From positions 166,327 to 230,326 of the forward strand of contig JAPTJF010000044.1 in NCBI GenBank assembly GCA_029339195.1: a DNA stretch of 64,000 nucleotides, written 5' to 3'. Both the position numbers and the translations under genes were made by a program. Below the pieces are notes generated by a model that saw only the letters and a program-made list of their open reading frames with translations, did not search any database and was not told the origin of the DNA. Source of the stretch: Micractinium sp. NFX-FRZ. Its lineage: Eukaryota; Chlorophyta; Trebouxiophyceae; Chlorellales; Chlorellaceae. Shown piece after piece: positions 11,501 through 21,262 of this stretch. Positions within the stretch are counted from its first letter, which is position 1; each line of letters begins with the position of its first letter.

Positions 11501-13905
11501 GGAGCACAGCCTAGCAGTGCAGCCTCGAGCGGCGGCTCACCCTCGAAATATGCGTTGACGAAGCCCTGGTCACCGCCCGTGTACGAGGGGGTGGTGGCCG
11601 CCGCGGCCAGCATGTCCTCCAGGAGGGCGGCCGAGGGGGTGAGGGCCAGCACGCCTGCAAATTGACGCAATGTACAAAAGTGCAGGGTGGGAGATGCGGG
11701 GAGAGGACAGGGGACTGCACCTATGCGTCTTAACAGGGGGCACGAGGGGGTAAGCACCAGAACGCCTGCACATGACGCAAGCACTGTTGCAAGGGGCAGG
11801 GGGCGGGAGTGGAACTGCGCACCGCAGCTGCACGCCCTCGCCAAGAGGGAACAGGGGGAAACCGCCCGCGCACGCACCCGCACCTGCAGCTGAGTGGCTT
11901 GACATGTTCCCCACCGCCTCACCCGTGTTGATGCGCTCCGAGTGGCGCATCACCCCGCACAGCCCGTCGCACAGGAAGAGGTCGTCCAGGGGGCGGGCAG
12001 CCACGGTGTCGGCATCCAAGTACACAACTGCGGGGGGGAGGCGAAAGCAGGCGTCGCTGTCAAACAATGCAACCCGTCTCGTGCGGTGCTGTGGCCACAG
12101 CGTCCCTTCTGCATAGGGGTGAGGCGGGTGCTGGCCAGGCTGGCAGCACAACGGGGGGCACTCCGACACATGGCTACAGGCAGAGAAGCGCGTGCAAGTA
12201 CGTGCCGGGGAGCACACATGCACACCCACTCCATCCCACTCCAAGCAAGGCGGCCGCGCAACCGGCAGGCTCGGCAGAGCAATGCGCCTTGCTCACCGCG
12301 TTCATACTGGGTCAGGTTCCACAGCAGGAGCTTGGTGTACACCCCTCTGAAGCGGGGCGGGAACTTCTGCGGGCAGCAGCAGCGGCAAGAGGAAGCAGAG
12401 AGTGGGAGCAGGAGTGAGGGGCAGGGCAGGGAGTGGCGGCCCCGTGCCAGGGGGTGGCAAGATGGAAAGGGCTGCTGCGCCGCGCTGCGCTGCGCTGCGC
12501 TGTACCATGCTGTGCCTCCCTGCTCCTGCATTGCCGCTCGTGTGCAGCGCCCGCGAGCCATCCGTCGCCCACCACCCTCTCTGTTTCCTCCTGACACCCG
12601 CGCACCACACATACCCCAGCCCTGGGGCCGTACCCCCTTTCTCCTGGCCTCACGCCACCGCCTACAATTGGCTCTTCCTCCACCTGCCCACCCCTCCCCT
12701 CACGCCAGACACCCGATCCCTTTCAACCAGCAAACGGAATGCGCCTAGGAGTGGCGCTTCCTCCACCTGCCCACCCCTCCGACACCCAGTCCCTATTCCA
12801 CCAGCCAGCCAACCCAGAGGCGCCTACACACCTGCGAGGTGCTCTGTGTCCACCTGCCCGGGTTGTCAACCATGTCCACTCGGTGCACCTTCCAGCCGTC
12901 TGCAGAGCAGGAAGGGGGGTGCGCCAATCCAGCGAGTGGGGCAAGGTTGAGAGCGCAGCGTGAAATCGGGCTGCCTGGCGGAGCAGGGTAAGGGAGGCAG
13001 GGGCAGGCCACATGCTCAGCGTCCAGAGCAGCAGGTAGGGGCTTGGCCTGTGCCGCCAAGGCCCCCTCCGTAGGGTGGGGTGGTGGGTGGGGAGTCTGCC
13101 CCACCCGAGCCGACAGCTGTGCACCTACACAGCACTCGTGCACGCTGCACTCACTCGGAACCTGGAGGCAGCTTGCCTAAGCTCGCCAATCATTCGATCT
13201 ATGTACTGCTCAAGCCCACCTGCCTTGCTCATGCCCACCCTTCAAAGGGTCAAAGAACTGGCCATGGACTGTTCACAACAACTGAGATATAATAATGCGT
13301 GTGAGTGAAGCAAGCCCACCTGAGGCCAGGGTGGCCGCCGCCCGCTCGCTCACGTCCCGTGTCACCAAAGCCACCAAGTCCCTGCGGGCGGCCGCCACAG
13401 AGGGATGGGCATCAACACAACACAGCAGCACTTGAGCTGCCATAGCAGGTATTCACAGCAGGTACCGTAGCAGGTGCAGCGGGCAAGGTTGTAGGGCTCA
13501 CAACGGGGGCACTTGCAGGGGCGGTTGTTGCTGTGCTGTTGTGACCAGGCGCCTGGCGCCGCTGCAATGAAGCTTTGCTGCTGTGCCGGTCCTCCCCCCC
13601 CCGCACCTGTCGGTCCCCGTCTCGCGTAACGACTGTCCCAGCACCCGCATGCCCAAAAGGAAGGAGTCTCCATAAAGCAGCGATGCATACGCCTGCTTGG
13701 GCGGCTGGCGTGCAGCTGGCCGACCGGTGGGTGCAGGCACCGCTGCACCGTCACCCCGGGCGCCACCAGCTGCTGGCAAGACGGCACCGCCGGTCTCCGC
13801 CCCTTGAGCCGCAGCGTGCTGCTTCGTCAGCAACAGCAGCAGCAGGCAGGCCGTCAGCGAGCTCCAGTGGGCGCCCAGTCGGGGGGGAGCCTGGCGGACT
13901 CCCAT
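8521..13905 (-). CDS. IPUT1-like GT8 glycosyltransferase (inositol phosphorylceramide glucuronosyltransferase family)
   Basis: Twelve exons join in phase: 13905-13607, 13381-13320, 12899-12832, 12366-12297, 12027-11923, 11654-11541, 11323-11235, 10770-10682, 10420-10336, 10064-9540, 9198-8966 and 8701-8521, about 639 residues. An N-terminal hydrophobic segment (LTACLLLLLL) looks like a signal or anchor. The GT8 domain shows YASLLYGDSFLLGMRVLGQS, VVYLDADT (the DxD metal/nucleotide-sugar site), SYTGGDQGFVNAYF, LYNADLGLF and HYTLAEFKPWDWW. This order and the multi-pass C-terminus (FLLIPRQVEPTLGWVLAYEW, then FVGKALTTIAVGVL) match plant IPUT1/PGSIP6 rather than soluble glycogenin. That family adds glucuronic acid to inositol phosphorylceramide in the Golgi. 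An Ala/Pro-rich insert separates catalytic and membrane parts. Intron 10 has a GC donor. Family confident, substrate inferred. Confidence 0.9.
9248..9345 (+). repeat. 38-bp minisatellite in intron 10 of the IPUT1-like gene
   Basis: Units beginning GCAAAGCAGCGGGGGAG recur at 9248 and 9286, with a third, diverged unit after them. G/A-rich GGCAGG runs continue on both sides from about 9210 to 9400. The array lies wholly inside the intron between exons 10064-9540 and 9198-8966. Confidence 0.75.
11735..11777 (-). repeat. Decayed copy of the IPUT1-like exon 6 start
   Basis: Read on the minus strand this intron stretch gives a TGCAGGCGTTCTGGTGCTTACC-type sequence. It mirrors the true acceptor and first codons of the exon at 11654-11541, which encode GVLALTPS. 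It sits about 110 bases upstream of the real junction. Confidence 0.6.
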
Positions 13906-14436
13906 ACTGCTGCACCAAGGCTGCTTGCGCAGGCGGCCACAGAATGCGGCAGCGAAGTGTTGGAATGAGGCGTGGTGGGCTGGAGATGAGGTGCAATGCG
14001 CGTGACAGGGGTCGCGTCGAGCTTAGCTCACTCTCTTGAGGTAGGTCCGGTTAGGCTTACCCAATGTTCGGATGAAAGTGGCACGGCGTGCGCACTGTGA
14101 ATTGGTTTCCATAACGCCAAACGAGGCCGGCTAACTCAAGAAGCCAGGGTGCCAGGTTGTCAAGTCGCCAGCAGGCACGACATGCTGCAAAGCCTTGAAG
14201 GTGCATTGGTCGTCGATAGCGAATCTCGATTGTATAAGGCGCAAGGGCCTTACCCTCCCGCCCGGCTGCCACACCCCCTTTGTTGATTGCGCCGTCGTTG
14301 CGCCGGCTTTCGCATCAGGGCAATTCTTCTGCCGATCAGTGCGGATCGCGATTAGTGCCCTGACAGCCCGTCCTGCTCGGCTCATGGGAAGCCTGCTCAG
14401 GAACCGAGGCTAGCGCGCTGGCTGCTGCCTGGCTGA
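13906..14436. other. Divergent intergenic region, IPUT1-like (-) and TTC14-like (+)
   Basis: A shared upstream region of 531 bases, noticeably less GC-rich around 14040-14350 than the flanking exons. A GATTGTATAAGG element at about 14228 could be a TATA-like site for the + gene, but it lies about 200 bases from the ATG. No conserved coding sequence was seen. Confidence 0.4.
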
Positions 14437-16920
14437 ATGGAGGCCGTGAACACCCGAGTCGCCAGGCTGCCCGAGGAGCGGCGGCGGCAGCTGCTGCGAC
14501 GCGCGGTGAGCTTGCTGCTGCCGCCCGCCGCTGCTGCTGCCTGCCGCCACTGCCGCCTGCCGCTGACCGTCCGCCTTGTCGCCGCCTGCTGCCGCTGCTG
14601 CCCGGCCTCGTTGCTGACCCCTCTGCACACCTGCATCCATGGCCACGCAGGGCATCTTGCTTGACGGTGCTGGCAGCACAGAAGCGGGGGCCGCGCAGGA
14701 TGACTGCTCGCAGCGCGACCGCCGCGGCTGGGGCTTCCCCACCAACCTGCCTCCCAAGCAGCGCCTTGTGGAGTACCTGCAACAGCAGGAGCAGGCAGCG
14801 GTGGAGCAGCAGCAGGCTGACGCTGCTTCGGCTGCACCACAGCAGCAGCAGCAGCAGCAGCAGCGTGGGTGCTGGCCGGCGGCTCCACAGCGGCAGCAGG
14901 AGGCGCAGCCGGCGGCATCGCTGCCCCGGCAACAGGACGGCCTGCAGGCGGCCGCCCAGCAGCAGCAGCAGCACCAGCAGCACCAGCACCAGCAGCAGCG
15001 GCCCATACTGTTGGAGCTGCTGCAGCAGAGCCGCACTTTTCAGTCGCCCGACTGCGCAGGAGCGTGAGGCCCCGCGCGTGTGTGCGTGCATGATGACACC
15101 TTGTGCCGCTGCCTCGCCGGTACATGGTTGGTGCAGCAGGTGCCGCTTCACCGCTGCCGGCAGCTGCCAGCGCTGCCAGGCCTGCCTCTCCTGCCCGACG
15201 CTTCCCTCGCCCCGCCCCCCCCCGCCCTCCCTCCCGCCCCACCGCCCTCCGCCACCCGCCGCACCTGCCCCCGCCCCGCCGTGCTGCAGAGGCCATGGCG
15301 GAGTCCCTGGGTGCAGCAGACCTGCACCGCTCGTTGAGGGGCAGCCTGCTGCATGTGGCACCGCCAGAGGCGGAGGTGCACCGCACGAGGGGCCTGCTGC
15401 GCGCTGCGCTGCGCACGGCGTGGTCCAACGAGGCCCTCAGGTGCGGGAAGCGGGAGGGGTGGGGGCTTGGGAGAGGTGGTGGCGAAAATGTCGGGGCTTG
15501 CCTCTGCTTCGGAGCTGCTCGCGTGCCCAGGCCAGCCTGAGGCGCCCCTACCCCTTGCCACCGTCACGTTTGCCCTTCCTTCTAACGGCCTCCCACACCT
15601 TGCCACATACATCCACCCTGCAGGCGGGGCGTATCCCTGGCAAAGGCTGGGGACCTCAAGGGCGCTCTGCCCTGCTATGACCAGGCGCTGCAGCTGGATG
15701 AGGGCAATGCCGATGCCCTGGTGGCGCGCGGGGCGGCACACGCCAACCAGCGGCAGTGGCAGCGCGCCTCGGGTGCGTGGCTGCCTGCCTCCCCCTGCCC
15801 CCGTGGGTGACACGCCCCGCCCCGCCCTGCCCACGCCTGCTTGTTCGTGCACGCCAGGGGTGGTGATGTGCGCTGCTACCCTCTCCTGCTGCGGCTGCTG
15901 CTGCTGCTGCTGCTGCTGGCCCCGTGCCAGCACACAGCTGGCCGCGGTGCTGTCCCTGGCACCGCCGCAGGCAGCCGGAGGCAAGGCGACGCTTCACCTG
16001 CTCTCTTCCTCTGCCCGCAGTCCCCTGCCCAGACACCGCTGCTTCTATTGCTCACTTTTCCTTTGCACCTACTGTACCCCCACCCCCTGCTCCCACACAC
16101 AGACGATCTTGAAGCAGCGCTGCAGCTGCAGCCGGAGCACAGCAATGCGAGGCAGTACCTGGAGGCAGTACAGTCCAAGGCGACAGCTGGCGGCGTGCGC
16201 CTGCTGCCGCTTGAGGCCAGCGGCAGGGAGGTAGCTGCCGACGGCGGCGACGGGAGGCCCACGGTGGCACAGCCGGCGCCAGCTCACCGCAGCAGAGATG
16301 CAGAGGAGGAACTGCTGCAGGAGCGGGAGCGGCAGCGGCAGCGGCAGCGGGAGCAGAGGGATGCAGCAGATGAGCCGCCTGCGCTGTGCGGCCCGGACCA
16401 CAGGCAGCAGCAGCGGCACGAGCGTCGGGCATCTGGCGGCAAGAGAAGCGACAGGAAGCGGCGGAGATCTAGCAGCAGCAGGAGCAGGAGCAGGAGCAGG
16501 GGGCGCCACTCGAGAGGAAGCCGCAGCCGCAGCCGCAGCTGCAGCCGAGGCAAGGGAGGCCGACGGCGGCGGGGCGGCAGCCGCAGCCGCAGCAGCAGCG
16601 GTAGGAGCAGCAGCAGCAGCGGCAGTGGCAGCAGCAGCAGCAGCAGTAGTGACAGCGACGCGGAAGCCACGGCTGCACGGCTGGCAGCGGCGCAGCAGCA
16701 GCTGCAGCAGCAGGAGGCCGGGGGGGATGGGGGCGATGTCGGCCCAGAGGCGGAGGGGATGGATGTTGCCACGGCACTCCGCTTGGTGGCCAGCCATTAC
16801 AAGAGCCGGAGGAGTGAGCGGGAGAAGAAGGAGCGGGCAAAGGAGAGGCGGAAGAGGAAGAAGGGCGGCAGCAAGCACGGCAAGCAGCGGCACAAGAAGA
16901 GGAAGAAGCAGAGGCACTGA
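14437..16920 (+). CDS. TTC14-like TPR protein with SR-rich, lysine/arginine-rich tail
   Basis: Proposed exons are 14437-14505, 14651-15063, 15290-15440, 15624-15772 and 16103-16920. The N-terminal part has GWGFPTNLPPKQRLVEYLQQ, then glutamine repeats and SRTFQSPD. A TPR pair follows (RGVSLAKAGDLKGALPCYDQ, then ALVARGAAHANQRQW and DDLEAALQLQPEHSNARQYL), close to the TPR region of TTC14. The last exon encodes a long Arg/Ser tract (SRSRSRSRG, SSSGSGSSSSSSSDSD) and ends in a basic HKKRKKQRH tail, so a nuclear RNA-processing role is plausible. One junction is unresolved: the strong donor after 15063 leaves phase 2, while the acceptor before 15290 needs phase 1. An alternative donor, an unseen small exon or an assembly error may explain this. 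A start at 14639 is also possible. Confidence 0.72.
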
Positions 16921-17716
16921 GCCGCGCCTGCCATGCACCTCCCACCGGCACTCCTGCCCACTCCTGCTGCGTACTGCCCGCTCCTTCTTCGTCCATTCTT
17001 GCCAGCCCCTCCTGCTTTCTTCCCCCTGCTCTCTGTGATGCTCGCTCAGCCCCTGCGCGCAACGCATGCTCATTCCCTTGCTCATCCCATTCGCTTGACT
17101 CTCGCTCCGCAGGTGTAGGTCACACAGCGCAAGGCATGGGTGATGAGTTGACAGGGGGAATGCAGAAGCCTGGCTGGGGGTGCGGGCGCGACTGATCTGA
17201 AGCAGGCCGGCCTCGAGGGAATGCCCAGCGCGGCGGCCGCGGCGTTGGAGAAGGGGTGCAGGGGTGCACGCACATGAGAGGGAGCAACAGATGCAGTCGG
17301 TTTGTGAGGTGGGTTGGCTCGCTAATGCAGACAAAAACAAAAGCAGAGGGACAGGGGCGTGGATGTAGGGACAAGAACAGGCTACTGGGTTGGCTGTCAA
17401 TCTGAAGCTCTGTGTATTGGGAGATGGGAGATGATGACCCAGGGTAACGTAGGGGCAGCACGCACGGAGGCAGGACGGGACGGAGCGCGGGGGCGGCAAC
17501 GGAGCTTTCTCCGGCAGCCTCACTCACACATGCGGGCTCATGCTAGCCCCTGGCCTGCCTGCCTGCCCACAGACGGTGTCTGACAGGGCAAACACCCTCT
17601 GCACGTTTGACCGGCAGCACAGAGCACCCAGCGGCTGCCGCCCTTTGCCCTTCTTGACGGCCAGCATTTGATTGGTCTCCAGGCTGCGTCGAGGCCGTCT
17701 CTCAAAACCGGCAAGC
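16921..17716. other. Convergent 3' flanks; strand-composition switch near 17110
   Basis: The + strand is C/T-rich to about 17110, then abruptly G/A-rich. Each gene's sense strand is thus pyrimidine-rich in its own 3' flank, which places the boundary between the two transcripts near 17110. No gene or TGTAA signal was recognised. Confidence 0.5.
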
Positions 17717-19532
17717 TCAAGCCAGCCCCACCGCGTGCTTGATCTGCAGCACTGCATCCAGCAGCTGCCGCCCGCTGTCCATGCTGCCGTTGCTCCTGCC
17801 GCCCGCTGGCGAGCGCAGCTCCACGCCCGTCTCTTGGGACAGACGGCTCACCGCTGCTGCCACGTCTGCGGGGCGGGGGAGAGTGGTGTAGGGAAGGTGG
17901 GACAGGGGAGAGGGTGAAGGCCCGGGCGGCGCCGGGGGCCGCACGCCAGCTGACACGCCGGCTGACACACTGCGCACACTTCTTGATGGCACACACTTGC
18001 GGCAGCCTCTGCCAACGGCCCCATGCAGCCTGCCTCCCTGCGCACCATGCCTGCCCCCAAGACACAGCCCCACGCCTTTTAGGACTGGATCTCAGACTGG
18101 CACCAAATTGCCCCCACCATGGGCCCGTCTCCCACCCACTTAGACGGCCACAACCCCGCACCTTCGTAGGACTGCAGCGCTGACGTGGGCAGCCCATCTC
18201 CAATCACGTTGTGCCACAGCTGCTGCACCTCCCCCTGCAGCACCGACAGCAGCGCGGCAGCCTGCGGCGGCAGCGGCGCCGGCTCTTGCTGGGCCCGCTG
18301 CTGCTGCTGCGAGGTGGCAGCCGCGGGAGCAGGCACGGGGGGGTCCGGTGAGTTGCTGGGCGGGGCCCACCCCGCATAGCTGGCCTGCACCTTGGCTGCT
18401 GTGATGCGCCGCTGCGCTGCCTCCCAGAGCTGCCGCCGCCGGCGGAGCACAGCTGCCTCTGACGCACGCAGCAGGACCAGCAGCGCCCCCAGCAGCAGGG
18501 CCGCCGCCACCGGCTGCTGCGCGCCCGCAGGCAGCGGCAGCGCGCCGCGCGCCAGCCGCGCCGCAGCGGAGCCGGCAGCTGGGTGCAGGCTTGCCACGCT
18601 GTCTGCCGCGTGCGGAGACAGGCTGAGGCGCCCATCCACAGCAAAGGCCAGCCAGAGGGCCAAAGGGATTGTGAGGGCCGCCGTTTTGTACAGCACCCAC
18701 GCGCCGGCGTACAGCAGCCAGCCCGCGGCGGCCAGCAGCGCAGGTGGCGCCAACGCAGCGGGCAGCTGTGGGATGACGACGGCATGGAACAGCGTGCACA
18801 GCAGGTTGGGCGTGCCGTCACGGTTGCAGCACCTCAGGCTGCGCTGGCTGGCGGACAGCTGCGGGGCAGGAGCAAGGGGCGTGCGGTGGTGCCGGGTTGG
18901 ACGGTGAGCGGCACGGGTTGGGGGGAGCGGGGGAGCGGGTGGCTGGTGCTCCATTGGCAGAGGCCTGGCAGGCCTGCCATGCACAGCGCAACAAAGCTTT
19001 CTGCACCCGGAAGCCCGGCGCTCTGTGGCACCTGTGGCCACCAAGGGCCCCCAAACAACATGTGCACAAGTATCAACACCGTGCAAGCACGCAGTACAAA
19101 ACTGCCAAGTACAACTAGCGGCAGTACCTTGTAGTACTCGTTCAGCGCTTTGTGCAGCCCCAGCTGGCCCATCTCATCCCACGTCACCTCGCCGCCGCCA
19201 CCCTGCGTCCCGCTGGGCACTGCAGGCGGGCAGGCAAAAGAACAGATGCATCAGAACGAGCAGGCGCAGCACGCGCGGGGCGGCGCTGATCAAGGGGAAT
19301 GCAGAGCAGGGCGCGAAAGCATGGGGCGCTGACGCGGGAACACATGCAGCACAATGCAGGGGACAGGCAGGCAGGCGGCGCCCGGCACGTGCTGCTTGCT
19401 GTCCAGGCAGCAGTACAAACGCGAGCAGGCAAGGCTCGTGCCGCGCAGCCCGGCAATTGACTGACCTCGGTTAAAGCTTATGCCGCCTGGCACGGCGCTC
19501 GTTGCGATCTGAGAGCCCAAAGCCTCCTCCAT
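17717..19532 (-). CDS. Unrecognised membrane protein
   Basis: Exons 19532-19466, 19219-19128, 18858-18162 and 17865-17717 join in phase to about 334 residues. Exon 2 encodes an amphipathic stretch (WDEMGQLGLHKALNEYYK). Exon 3 carries two long hydrophobic segments (AALAPPALLAAAGWLLYAG and VAAALLLGALLVLLRA) and a third shorter one (AALTIPLALWLAFAV), then basic residues, an Ala/Pro/Gln linker and a helical tail. The C-terminus (VAAAVSRLSQETGVEL, LLDAVLQIKHAVGLA) is probably helical. No family was recognised. The start is uncertain: MEEALGSQ is chosen, but the frame stays open upstream to an ATG at 19916, adding an Ala/Pro/Ser-rich N-terminus. The gene diverges from NOA1 and may share its promoter region. 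Confidence 0.68.
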
Positions 19533-20120
19533 TCTGCTGCTCCGCTTGCTGCCACTGCTGCTTGCACGGGCGCTTGCACGGGCGCTGGCGTGCGCGTTTG
19601 AGCGGGCGGGGGAAGGTGTTGACGGCGGTGGAGCGGCAGGGCCTTGCGGCTGCGGCTGTTGCGTGCTGATCGCCGCTGGCGTCGGACTACTGGGGTCGGC
19701 AGCGCCCGCTGAGCCAAGGGGGAGGAACGAACCGACTGCCGCTGCAGGGGGCGCGTGGAGGTGGAGCGCCTCGTGGACTGCTTCCGCGCTGTACCGGCGA
19801 TCTGGATCAGCAAGAAACTTGAGGGGGCAGGGGGGCACCAGGTGGCAGGGAGACTCGGCCCAGCTCCAGAGCACGATTTTGGATGAAAAACTGTCGCTGT
19901 AAGGCAGCTCACACATGCAGCATGAGACGCTGGTAGCCGGGGCAATGCGGCGTGGGCCTCGGGAAGCGTATGTTTGTTTCAAGACGAGCTCAGCAGGCGG
20001 GCCAGCACAACATGTGGCACTGCATGTTGTCCCGCCACTTGCAAACGAGGTCCCCGACAATTGGATCGCAATTCAATATAAGAGACTAGACAGGCAGGCA
20101 GCCCGATATCGAGAGCAGCT
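19533..20120. other. Divergent region between the membrane-protein gene (-) and NOA1 (+)
   Basis: 588 bases. The left half is an open frame on the minus strand that could extend the membrane protein. The right half (about 19850-20110) is less GC-rich, with short A/T runs (ATTTTGGATGAAAAACTG; CAATTCAATATAAGAG) suitable for a bidirectional promoter. No other feature was seen. Confidence 0.45.
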
Positions 20121-21229
20121 ATGCTCTCCAACTTGGGGCCCGCTGCGGCCCTCAGGCCGGCCCTGCAAGGCGCACACAGTACCAATGCTCGGTAAGCAGG
20201 CGTGTGAACTGTGAGGGCGACACTGGGCGGCCATGCGTGTTTGGGTCGCTCGGAGGGGCCAGGCAAGAGCCGCCGAGGCCTTCCATCCCCTCTGCAGGCA
20301 TTGCCGGCACGGGTTGCGTGGCTCGCTTGTTCAGCAGCACCCGCAGCAGCAGCCCTGGCGCCGGCGGGTGCGTGCCGCCGCCGCCGGCGCCGCCGACGAG
20401 GGTGCCACTGCTGATGAACAGCAGCAGCTTGAGGAGCAGCAGCCCCCCAAGCTGGAAAAGGAGCAAGAGCAGCGGCTGCGCCTGCAGTACGAGCGGGGAA
20501 ACTGCTACGGCTGCGGGGTGCGCCTACAGTTGCAGGACCCTGAGGTGGGTGATAAGTGCAGGGGTGTAGGGTGTGGGTAGCGGTGGCACGCACGGGGTAT
20601 GTGACAGCACATCATGGAGCGCTGGTTTTGCGGCAGGTTTTGGAATGGGTGCTGGGTGTGTGGGTGGCGCCGCAACGGGGTAGGTTGTGGCAGCGTGGAT
20701 GGGGACCATCCTCCCGGGGAGCGGGGCACGCGGCAGCTGTCCTCAGTCTCCACGCCAAGCAGTCACCGTGCCGGATGGCCCCCATCCAATCTCACGCGCT
20801 TGGGTGTTGCAGTGTGTGGGAGGGGTGCTTGCGAAGGCTGAGCTCTGCTGAGACCGGCCGGCAGTGCCACCACCAGCACAAGCTGCCGTGACCGTTGCCT
20901 GCTGTGCCGACGGCCGCCGCTGCTCTCTCTCCCCCCCATGCTCGCTGCCGAACCTGCCTCCTTGCCGCGCCATATGCCGCCTTTGTACGGGCCCACAACA
21001 CTTGCGCGTCCCTGCCGCTACGCCATCATCGTCTACCCCCCATCCGGCTCTCCCCACTGCTATGCACCACAGGTCGCCGGTTTTGTTGAGCAGGACAAGT
21101 ACGAGGTGAAGCGGCGGCACCGCCAGCTGGGCCAGCTGCTGTGCCACCGCTGCCAGGAGCTGAGCAACGGCGCCATGATCCCAGCCGTCTCAGACTTTGC
21201 ACAGAGGGAGCTGGGGCAGGGGCAGGCCG

Positions 21230-21262
<33 letters not shown>

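Noticed and set aside
16069..17523. 484-codon minus-strand frame
   Set aside because: It is the antisense shadow of the SR-rich exon of the TTC14-like gene. The leucine runs come from reading CAG/AGC repeats backwards.
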